This document shows positions 45,279 to 52,839 of a DNA stretch of 64,000 bases, in pieces. The translations under genes were made by a program, and so were the position numbers. Each line of letters starts with the position of its first letter. Positions within the stretch are counted from its first letter, which is position 1. Under the pieces are notes generated by a model, which was given only the letters and a program-made list of their open reading frames with translations, was not told where the DNA came from and did not search any database. This DNA is from Aquimarina aquimarini. GTDB taxonomy: Bacteria; Bacteroidota; Bacteroidia; Flavobacteriales; Flavobacteriaceae. Location of the stretch: assembly GCF_900299535.1 (NCBI RefSeq), contig NZ_OMKE01000006.1:62001-126000 (forward strand), read 5' to 3'.

Positions 45279-46058
45279 TTATTCTATCCACTTCCTAAAA
45301 TCTGAAGTATTTGATGAGCTTGTCATTACTTTATCATTGACTCCTTTCATTTTAATCAACAATCTATTCTTGAAATGGTTTTCAATAGTTTCTATATACT
45401 TAATATGTATAATTTGACTCCTATTAATTCTAAAAAAGTTTTTTGGACTTAATTGTTCTGTAATTACTCCTATCTTTTGAGATATTGGGTATTTTTTTCC
45501 GTTAGCATCTACTCCAACACAAAAATCACCAGATGCCTCGATCATACTTATATCTAAGACATTCAACAGTTGTATTCCATTAGTTCTTTTGATTACAAAC
45601 CGTTTTTTGTATTGCACTTGTTCTTCTTGTAGTGCTGATTTTAAAATATTGATTGTAGAATGATCCAACTTTTTATAAGAACCTTGGTTAAAAAGTGATT
45701 GATACTTTTGTAACGTTTTTTCAAAATCGTTTTGAGAGTATGGTTTCAAAATATACGCGATCCCATTTGTATTAAAAGCTTGAAACAAATACTCATCATG
45801 CGCCGAACAAAAAATTATTGGGCAATCAAAAGTTACCGAATCAAAGATATCAAACGATAATCCATCTAATAATTGAATATCAGATAGTAAAAGATCATAA
45901 GTATTAGTTTCTAGAAACGTTTTTCCATCTATTACAGAACGAGCCCAATCATGAATAATTTCATTATCAAAATATGCTTCCAAATATGATATCAACTTTT
46001 GATATGCAGGGATTTCATCTTCTAGAATCAGTATTTTCATAGCCTTAGGATTCATCAC
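45279..46058 (-). CDS. LytTR-type response regulator
   Basis: A 259-residue regulator: receiver domain 7-120 (ILILEDEIPAY, phospho-acceptor D60 in LLLSDIQLLDG, Lys in YILKPYSQ) and a C-terminal LytTR DNA-binding domain (about 160-255: FFRINRSQIIHIKYI). Met7 (46040) is the likelier start as it begins the receiver directly; with the first ATG the gene overlaps the kinase gene by 14 bases. It forms a two-component pair with the LytS-like kinase and probably controls the TonB-family barrel protein gene upstream in the same cluster. Confidence 0.93.
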   Translation of the reverse strand: MMNPKAMKILILEDEIPAYQKLISYLEAYFDNEIIHDWARSVIDGKTFLETNTYDLLLSDIQLLDGLSFDIFDSVTFDCPIIFCSAHDEYLFQAFNTNGIAYILKPYSQNDFEKTLQKYQSLFNQGSYKKLDHSTINILKSALQEEQVQYKKRFVIKRTNGIQLLNVLDISMIEASGDFCVGVDANGKKYPISQKIGVITEQLSPKNFFRINRSQIIHIKYIETIENHFKNRLLIKMKGVNDKVMTSSSNTSDFRKWIE

Positions 46059-47058
46059 TTAGTTTAATAATAGGTATAGCAACTTCAAACAATGATGTAG
46101 TATTAGTAATATGTATTTTTGTATCAGACAATAACTTATAACGCGTTCTCAAATTCTCTAACCCAGTGCCAAATGATTCTTCTTCTGAATACCCCATGTA
46201 CTTATCATTTCTTACAGTCAACCATTTTTCTTCAATCTGGATAACAACATCTATAATAGTATCATGAACAGCTTTATTATGTTTAACTACATTTTCTAAT
46301 AACGTTTGTATTGCTCCAGTAGGGATAAACTTATCATCAAGAGATACTTTTTTCTCTATTCTAAAATTATAACCTTTCCCAAATCTGGTCTGCATTAAAT
46401 AAATATAATTTTCTGCCAAATTAATTTCTTCTGAAAGCTCCATCACCTCAGCATCTTTGGTTAGAATCAAATATCGGTATATCAAAGATAATCGATTGAT
46501 ATATTCTTTGGCTTTTATGGCATCTCTATCAATCAATGCATCGAGGGTATTAAGGTTATTGAATAAAAAATGCGGATCTATTTGTGACCTCAACAACTTT
46601 AGTTCATTTTCTTTTTGTTGTTTTTGAACCTTAAAAAAGTGCACTTGATTTTCATAAAACTTTTTAGTCAATAATACTCCAAAAATAAGCCCTGAATCAC
46701 TTGAAGCGTTAGATATACTGATCAAGATTAGATTATGCCATCTAGGAAACTTACTCCAATGATTATCCCCAGACCAAAAGCCTACTATATATTCAATACT
46801 TCCAAAAAAACAGAGTACTACAACTGCAAAGACTATGAATTGTACATATTTAAGTTTTTTTATTAAATAATTGGGTATTAACCAATACATAAAGAGTAAA
46901 ACAACGCAAAAAGATGTAATAGTAGCTGTTGGGATATCTACAAAATATTCTATTAAACTATGATCTCTTTTATAATAGTCAATACAATTCATCAACGCTG
47001 ATATTACATAAAAAGCTACTATTAGTATGCAATCCGTTTTATTAAGTTTTGTATTCAT
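46045..47058 (-). CDS. LytS/YehU-type sensor histidine kinase
   Basis: A 337-residue kinase with four membrane segments in residues 8-130, a coiled coil, and the His_kinase domain LRSQIDPHFLFNNLNTLDAL (H163), which is the signature of the LytS/YpdA family. The ATPase part contains IPTGAIQTLLENVVKHNK (N box) and GTGLENLRTRY (G box). It has no extracytoplasmic sensor domain, so it probably senses within or near the membrane. It would phosphorylate the adjacent LytTR regulator. It lies 44 bases downstream of the outer-membrane protein gene. Confidence 0.92.
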   Translation of the reverse strand: MNTKLNKTDCILIVAFYVISALMNCIDYYKRDHSLIEYFVDIPTATITSFCVVLLFMYWLIPNYLIKKLKYVQFIVFAVVVLCFFGSIEYIVGFWSGDNHWSKFPRWHNLILISISNASSDSGLIFGVLLTKKFYENQVHFFKVQKQQKENELKLLRSQIDPHFLFNNLNTLDALIDRDAIKAKEYINRLSLIYRYLILTKDAEVMELSEEINLAENYIYLMQTRFGKGYNFRIEKKVSLDDKFIPTGAIQTLLENVVKHNKAVHDTIIDVVIQIEEKWLTVRNDKYMGYSEEESFGTGLENLRTRYKLLSDTKIHITNTTSLFEVAIPIIKLSDES

Positions 47059-47102
47059 ATAAAATCTTATTTCTTTTGTAATAATATTCTTTTAACTATT
47101 GA

Positions 47103-49472
47103 TTAATTATCATCATCTATCCTTTCTTGCTCTTCTTTAGAAACATTACTTCTCTTTTTATTTTTACCAAATTTGGAACCAAAGCTATAATGTAATTGCA
47201 AATATATATTTTGTCGAGTCCAATCATTCTCAATAGTTGCATTTACATTATCATAAGTAACAGCTCCTAGGAATTTCCTATTCAAAACTTCTTCAAACTC
47301 TAGACTTACTTTTAATTGGTCATTCATAAATTTCTTACTTATTGCCAGATCAATACCTGCCATCCACTCATGCTCTATTTGCCCTTCTAATCCTCCTGTT
47401 GTATAATATCCAGATATTTCTGAATTAACCCCCCAAGGCAACTTATATTCTGCACTGGTATACCAAGTCAAACTCCATTGTGATAAATCCAATGCAGGAG
47501 TTAATTTTTTTGATGTATATTCATTATAATTTACGATAAGCCCAGAAAACCCGTCTAACCCTTTTATAAAATCTAATGGTGCAAAAATACTGGCACCAAA
47601 ACTTTTATTTTCGGCAAGATTGATCACTGAACGAGAAGTTTCTGCTGATGTATCGTTTTGAGTGATAATTTCAAATAATGCATCTGTTGTTTCTTTATAA
47701 TTTACACTAAAAAACGGCTGATTCTCATAGGTAAGATTAAATCTAAAACTATTTGTAAATGCAGGTTTCAGATTAGGGTTCCCTTCTTCAAAAGTATATG
47801 GATCATAATAGTATACAAAAGAATTTAATGAATTATATGATGGTCGTTGTATTCTATAGCTATAGGCAATTGATGTTCCTAATTCTTGGGTTATTTCTCT
47901 ACCAATACTCAGGCTTGGAAATAGTTTAGAAATTGTTCTTGTTCTCGTTTCATTCTGGGTTACTGATATTCCTTTGGTATCACTTTCTTCCCAACGTAAA
48001 CCGCCTGAAAATGACCATTTATCAAGTTTAGTATTCAATTTTGAGTAGACTGCTATAATATCTTCATCTATCAAAAATCGATTTGTCTGGTCATTATTAT
48101 TTACAAAAACACCTTGATCATTTTGAGTAAATGATTGTAGGTCACTATCCGAATCTACTTTTGAATATTTTGCTCCAACACTCCAATCAAAATTATCATT
48201 TTCTGTACGCTTATAATCCCCCTTATATGTAAAAATCTTATATGCTGCTTCTTGATAATAACGCTGGTTGCGATATACTATAGAGCTCTCTCCTACTTTG
48301 AATAAATTATTTTGGTTATTATACTCATAATCTATATAATTGAAATCCAAGGTTATTTTATTTTTTTGATCATCATATTCATAATACGGACTCACTGTAA
48401 AAGTGCTTCTATCTCTATCAAAACTATTATCTGTAAACAGACTGGTTGCAGTACTGCCATCAAGAATAGTAGTTGTGTTGGCTGTTACACGATCCGATTG
48501 TGAGTCAATCCTATTTACACTTACTCCCAATGTGTGTTGATTCGTAAGATAATAATCAATCCCTCCTCGTACACTAAATGTTTCTGGATCATAGGGGGAA
48601 ATAGATGTTTGGTCATAGGTTTGATCCAAAACCGTACGAGAGATTATTAAATCTTCTCTCCATGATGATTTTGTATATCCTGCACTGGCCTGCCAATTCA
48701 GTTTATTCTTATAACTAGCAATTGATGCACTAGTGCCATACATAACATCTTCTACATATCCCACCGTACTCTTTATACTGCCATGCGTTCCTAATTTGGT
48801 ATTCTTTTTTAAGATCACATTAATAATAGGCCCAGATCCCTCGGCATCATATTCTGCTCCTGGTTGTTGGATTAGCTCTACACTTGCGATATTATCTACT
48901 GGCATTTCCCTTAATAATGCAGCCATATCTATAAAATCTGTGGTTTTGCCATTAATTAGTATACGAATATTCTTTTGCCCTCCATAATTCAGTTTTCCAT
49001 TAGTAACAATTACACCAGGAATCTTTTTCATTACATCTTGTAGATTGGTATTTATCATTTCTGATTTTTCGATATCTACAATCAGTTTTTCTGCAGTTTG
49101 TCTAATAATCGGTTTTTTATAAGTAAGAACAACCTCATCTAGTTGTTCTGAATCTAATGAGAAGTCAAATGATAAATTCATTGTACTTTTATCACACTTA
49201 AAGACCTTAGAAACCTTCGTTTTATATCCTATCATAGAAACCTCAATACGATATTGTCCAGTTTCTACATTCTCAAAAAGATAAATCCCATCTTCATTGG
49301 TAGCAACAGCAAAAATTGCTGTATTTGTTTTATCTGCGTATAAAATAGCATTGGCAAAAACCAAAGAAGCATTATTGTTGTCTACTATTTTCCCTGTAAT
49401 ACGGTGTTGCCCATAATTGTAAGTAATTCCTAATAGCACTAGGGAAAGAAAAATTATTTTTTTGAGTTCCAT
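47103..49472 (-). CDS. TonB-family outer-membrane beta-barrel protein (OMP_b-brl_3 type)
   Basis: A 789-residue outer-membrane protein: signal peptide 1-21, CarboxypepD_reg-like domain (RITGKIVDNNNASLVFANAI, about 24-110), a plug-like domain (LIVDIEKSEMINTNLQDVMK, ILINGKTTDFIDMAALLREM) and a barrel that fits the OMP_b-brl_3 family rather than classical TonB receptors. The final strand is LQLHYSF, followed by a charged 25-residue tail (GKNKKRSNVSKEEQ), unusual because barrels normally end in an aromatic residue. The two-component genes follow immediately. Function is not known; small peptides or metal complexes are candidate ligands in this family. Confidence 0.85.
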   Translation of the reverse strand: MELKKIIFLSLVLLGITYNYGQHRITGKIVDNNNASLVFANAILYADKTNTAIFAVATNEDGIYLFENVETGQYRIEVSMIGYKTKVSKVFKCDKSTMNLSFDFSLDSEQLDEVVLTYKKPIIRQTAEKLIVDIEKSEMINTNLQDVMKKIPGVIVTNGKLNYGGQKNIRILINGKTTDFIDMAALLREMPVDNIASVELIQQPGAEYDAEGSGPIINVILKKNTKLGTHGSIKSTVGYVEDVMYGTSASIASYKNKLNWQASAGYTKSSWREDLIISRTVLDQTYDQTSISPYDPETFSVRGGIDYYLTNQHTLGVSVNRIDSQSDRVTANTTTILDGSTATSLFTDNSFDRDRSTFTVSPYYEYDDQKNKITLDFNYIDYEYNNQNNLFKVGESSIVYRNQRYYQEAAYKIFTYKGDYKRTENDNFDWSVGAKYSKVDSDSDLQSFTQNDQGVFVNNNDQTNRFLIDEDIIAVYSKLNTKLDKWSFSGGLRWEESDTKGISVTQNETRTRTISKLFPSLSIGREITQELGTSIAYSYRIQRPSYNSLNSFVYYYDPYTFEEGNPNLKPAFTNSFRFNLTYENQPFFSVNYKETTDALFEIITQNDTSAETSRSVINLAENKSFGASIFAPLDFIKGLDGFSGLIVNYNEYTSKKLTPALDLSQWSLTWYTSAEYKLPWGVNSEISGYYTTGGLEGQIEHEWMAGIDLAISKKFMNDQLKVSLEFEEVLNRKFLGAVTYDNVNATIENDWTRQNIYLQLHYSFGSKFGKNKKRSNVSKEEQERIDDDN

Positions 49473-49652
49473 CTTTACTTTATTTGTTTCACTTTAATTA
49501 TAGAAACAAAACTATAATGGGTCTTTTATTTTATAAAGTAGATTCTGTCGAAACAGGATTAAAAAAAGATGAAACGGGTTTTTTTGACGATAGAATTATT
49601 TCTCAAAAAACTAAAGAAACTGAATACGTAATATATACTCTCTTCAGCCAAT

Positions 49653-50414
49653 TTACTCAGGCAATCGATTTTTCATTTTCAACAACTCTTGTTCTATAAG
49701 CAAGATTTTGTCTTCTACATCATCTCCAAAATCAGGTATTCTTCTAAAAAAAACATATCGTACTCTCCACATTTCTTTGATATCAGAGAGTGCATATTTT
49801 TCATCTTCTATATTTTTGTGATCAGCTCTTAGGATAACATTTCCTTTTGCTACATAAAGTCTTCTAAAAATTAGTTTCTCCTCTACTACTACAAAAACCA
49901 ATGTTCCATTATTTAACTTTTTTATTACCGTAGAAGGCACTTTTTCTCCAACAACAATATCCTTGGGATAAAACCCTTTATCATGTGAAGTCATTTCGAG
50001 ATTACTCACGGTATATCCTCTAAATTCTTTAGTAACATTCAAAGGTAATTGTAAAGTAGGCAACTCTTTTACAAACCCTTCCTTATCATATAAAGCAATA
50101 TAATCATGAGCTGTATTTTCTGTTATACAAGGAATACTGGCAAATTTCTCTCTTTTCAGATCCTCGGCATATGTAGTAAGATCACCTTTGAACTTCAACA
50201 GTTGATTTACTGTCAACTCACTTGTTAGCAAATCATCAATTGCAATGCTAAAATAATTAGCTACTTTAATTAGCGTTTCTATTTTGGGTTCACTTCTCCC
50301 CTCCTCATATGCCCCCAGAGTTCCTCTTTTTAAATCAAATAGCTCTGCAAAGCTTTGCTGGCTTAACCCTTTTACACTTCTAATTTTCTTTATATTTTTT
50401 CCAAAAAAAGACAT
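49653..50414 (-). CDS. XRE-family regulator with S24-like C-terminal domain
   Basis: A 253-residue regulator from the ATG at 50414; an in-frame ATG at 50435 would add seven residues before the conserved MSFFGKNIKKIRSVKGLSQQ. The helix-turn-helix is at about 6-60 (LSQQSFAELFDLKRGTLGAYEE). The C-terminal half (about 115-210) has the beta pattern of LexA/CI S24-like domains (GFYPKDIVVGEKV, GTLVFVVVEEKLIFRRL), but where S24 peptidases have G-D-S-M it reads SHDKGFYP, so the catalytic Ser is missing and self-cleavage is unlikely. It is divergent from the PspA-flotillin operon; repeated TGCTAA motifs in the shared region may be its operators. Confidence 0.87.
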   Translation of the reverse strand: MSFFGKNIKKIRSVKGLSQQSFAELFDLKRGTLGAYEEGRSEPKIETLIKVANYFSIAIDDLLTSELTVNQLLKFKGDLTTYAEDLKREKFASIPCITENTAHDYIALYDKEGFVKELPTLQLPLNVTKEFRGYTVSNLEMTSHDKGFYPKDIVVGEKVPSTVIKKLNNGTLVFVVVEEKLIFRRLYVAKGNVILRADHKNIEDEKYALSDIKEMWRVRYVFFRRIPDFGDDVEDKILLIEQELLKMKNRLPE

Positions 50415-50739
50415 TTTTGCTAATTTTATTTGCAATTATAAAAAATAATTGTACTTTTACACTAACAATATTAGCTAATACTTTTTAAAAATGCTAATTT
50501 TAGTAGAAATACTTTTTACACACCGCCCCCATCATAATAAAAAAGATAATTACTAAAATTTTTAGCAACTCAATCTTGTTATTAACTTTAAAATCATCAT
50601 TACTATGATAGTCATTGCGTATTACCTTGTTAATTTAACTATAAACTATATAGAGAATCTATACTGCTTTTTGTAATATTGATATACCCCAAACAACATT
50701 AAAACAATTACTAATTATCACAAAAAAATAAACCACCAA
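50415..50739. promoter_or_regulatory. divergent promoter region with repeated operator-like motif
   Basis: Three copies of a motif: TGCTAATTTTA at 50418-50428, TGCTAATTTTAGTA at 50492-50505, and TACTAAAATTTTTAGCA at 50551-50567 (the same motif inverted, with three extra bases). A fourth partial, TTAGCTAATA, is at 50471-50480. The first overlaps the start region of the XRE gene. They probably bind the XRE/S24-like regulator and may set expression of both sides. Confidence 0.6.
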
Positions 50740-51135
50740 ATGCAAGATTATTTTCAACTGGTAAAAGATTATTTACTACAACTCAACTATAATATCACTC
50801 ATGAAAATATAAGCGAAGGCATTATTATGATTAGTAAAGAAAATGAAGGAATCAAAAATATGATTCTAGGTGTTGCACCTCCTATTCTAATTATGGAACA
50901 ACATATTTTCAATATTAAAAATAAGAATGAAGTTATCTACAGAAATTTACTTCAGAAAAATCGAGACATTGTACACGGGGCCTTTGTTTTGGATGAGTCT
51001 GGCGAGAAAGTAATCTTTAGAGACACACTAAGAATAGAAAACTTAGATCTCAATGAATTAGAAGGTTCCTTAAACTCTCTAGGCTTACTTCTAAGTGAAT
51101 ATTCTGACCAAATTATAAATTATTCAAAATACTAA
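50740..51135 (+). CDS. YbjN / Tir-chaperone-like small protein
   Basis: A 131-residue protein with an alpha-beta-beta-beta-alpha plan (YFQLVKDYLLQLNYNITHEN, GIIMISKENEG, NMILGVAPPILIMEQHIF, LEGSLNSLGLLLSEYSDQI) that fits the YbjN / type III secretion chaperone-like fold. No signal peptide. It is first in the operon, 6 bases before the PspA-type gene, so co-translation and physical contact are likely. By analogy it would be a small helper that binds a partner in the operon. The family call is by pattern, not firm. Confidence 0.7.
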   Translation: MQDYFQLVKDYLLQLNYNITHENISEGIIMISKENEGIKNMILGVAPPILIMEQHIFNIKNKNEVIYRNLLQKNRDIVHGAFVLDESGEKVIFRDTLRIENLDLNELEGSLNSLGLLLSEYSDQIINYSKY

Positions 51136-51141
51136 AATACT

Positions 51142-51858
51142 ATGAACTTTTTTAAACGATTATTTAAAATAGGAGAAGCCGAAGCACATTCTGCAATTGA
51201 TAAAATGGAAGACCCCATAAAGATGACTGAACAAGGAATACGGGATATGAAAACAGATTTAGAAAAAAGTCTTGAAGCATTGGCGCAAGTAAAAGCATTG
51301 GCTATAAGAGCTAAAAATGATACAGAAGAATTTGTTCTGAAAGCAGAAGATTACCAACAAAAAGCAATGCTTATTCTAAAAAAAGTTCAAAATGGAGACA
51401 TAGACTCTGCAGAAGCAGATCGATTAGCCAAAGAAGCGCTCATAAAAAAAGAAGAAAACTTGCAACATAGTAATCGTAGCAAAGGTGAATCAGAAAAATT
51501 TGACACTTCTGTTAATCAATTAGAGAAAAATATACAAACGATTAAACAGAATATTAGTAAGTGGGAAAATGAGCTCAAAACATTAAAAGCACGCGTAAAA
51601 GTATCTACAGCTACAAAAAATGTAAATAAACAAATGGCAGAAATAGATAGTTCTAGCACTGTCTCTATGCTCGAACGAATGAAAGACAAGGTCAATCAAG
51701 AAGAAGCATTAGCAGATGCTTATGGAGACATCGCAAACACTTCAAAATCTATTGACGACGAAATTGATGCTGCTGTAGACACTACAAAAACAAGTGCAGA
51801 ACTTGATTTGGCCAAATTAAAAGAACAACTGGGTATTGACTCCTCAAAAAAAGAATAG
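51142..51858 (+). CDS. PspA/IM30 family protein
   Basis: A 238-residue coiled-coil protein with the PspA opening MNFFKRLFKIGEAEAHSAIDKMEDPIKM (split here at its first residues) and long helices without membrane segments. PspA/IM30/Vipp1 proteins are related to ESCRT-III and form rods or rings on stressed membranes. The C-terminus (from about 200: DDEIDAAVDTTKTSAELDLAKLKEQLG) corresponds to the last helix. Its partners here, a flotillin and an AAA+ protein, are those expected for membrane binding and remodelling. It appears cytoplasmic and peripheral. Confidence 0.92.
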   Translation: MNFFKRLFKIGEAEAHSAIDKMEDPIKMTEQGIRDMKTDLEKSLEALAQVKALAIRAKNDTEEFVLKAEDYQQKAMLILKKVQNGDIDSAEADRLAKEALIKKEENLQHSNRSKGESEKFDTSVNQLEKNIQTIKQNISKWENELKTLKARVKVSTATKNVNKQMAEIDSSSTVSMLERMKDKVNQEEALADAYGDIANTSKSIDDEIDAAVDTTKTSAELDLAKLKEQLGIDSSKKE

Positions 51859-52129
51859 TACAAAATATATACTATCCAATGGTAATAAATATTAGGCTAA
51901 TGACATTAACACTCAGGATAACAACAAGAAATGATAAAAATCGATTCTATGTCTATCAAAATAGCCTAATGATTGTATAAACAAAACCCCATAAAACAAT
52001 GTGATACTCACGAATAGTTATCACTATATACAGTGACCTTATAGCGGGTAATATTATCTATTTTTGACATATTAGGATTATGATAAAACTCGTATAAAAG
52101 TTTCTAATTAATACTAAAAAAATGAACCC
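51859..52129. other. spacer between the PspA gene and the YqiJ-like gene
   Basis: No gene. A 9-bp inverted repeat ATTAGGCTA (51891-51899) and TAGCCTAAT (51962-51970), 62 bases apart, may form a long stem; no T run follows. A three-codon ORF ATG-AAC-CCT-TGA at 52122-52133 runs into the next gene. Confidence 0.45.
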
Positions 52130-52834
52130 TTGAAAGAATTATTTGACATAGCAATCTCAATAGTCAATCTACCATTGACTGTTCTCTTTGGATTACTGAT
52201 CGTATATTGGTTTTTGACCACACTTACAGGACTGGATTTAGATTTCTTTGATGCAGATATAGATATCGATACAGATGTTGATATAGATTCAGATTTTGAC
52301 GCCAGAGGTAATTTGGATATTCCTGAAATATCCAATACAGAGGTAAAAAAAGAAGATGTAATTCGCCGCCGAGGTAAATTGAATTTTTTTCAAGTATTCT
52401 TGATTTATTTTAATTTTGTAGGGCTTCCATTCATGTTCACTTTTTCTTTCTTTGTATTATTCTGGTGGGCAATCACAATGGCAGGAACCTCTATAACACA
52501 TAGCTATAATAATGATTTTGGATTTGTATTTTTCTTTGGAGGAATCATCCCAGCATTATTTCTGACTAAAATTTTTACAATTCCTTTCAAAAGATTCTTT
52601 ACCAATTTCAATAATAAAGGAGAGGATGCACTAGAATTATTAGGCAGACAAGGAATTTTACAAAGTCCTATTTCTGGAGAAAAAGTAACAACATTAGAGA
52701 TAAAAATTCAATCTGATCCCATCAAAGTAATGGTAAAATCTAAAAACGGAATAGAAATTCCTGCCAATACTCCTGTAGAGATCATAAATCAAGTAAAAAA
52801 TAAACAACTTTATATCATTCAACCTTTAAATTAA
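52130..52834 (+). CDS. YqiJ-like membrane protein with C-terminal OB-fold
   Basis: A 234-residue membrane protein of the YqiJ type (partner of the flotillin YqiK in E. coli). There is a membrane helix at about 12-34, an acidic stretch with Asp at every second residue from 41 to 57 (DADIDIDTDVDIDSDFD), two more helices (about 90-115 and 133-155), and an NfeD-like OB-fold domain (170-234: GRQGILQSPISGEKVTTL). The start as called is TTG at 52130. An ATG eight bases upstream at 52122 is in another frame and stops at once; one extra T would join them. The flotillin gene follows after 5 bases. Confidence 0.82.
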   Translation: MKELFDIAISIVNLPLTVLFGLLIVYWFLTTLTGLDLDFFDADIDIDTDVDIDSDFDARGNLDIPEISNTEVKKEDVIRRRGKLNFFQVFLIYFNFVGLPFMFTFSFFVLFWWAITMAGTSITHSYNNDFGFVFFFGGIIPALFLTKIFTIPFKRFFTNFNNKGEDALELLGRQGILQSPISGEKVTTLEIKIQSDPIKVMVKSKNGIEIPANTPVEIINQVKNKQLYIIQPLN

Positions 52835-52839
52835 TATTT

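Noticed and set aside
49484-49699. Plus-strand frame of 71 residues between the barrel gene and the XRE gene
   Set aside because: It overlaps the XRE gene end, has no recognisable domain and no promoter box; its codons look like those of random AT-rich DNA.
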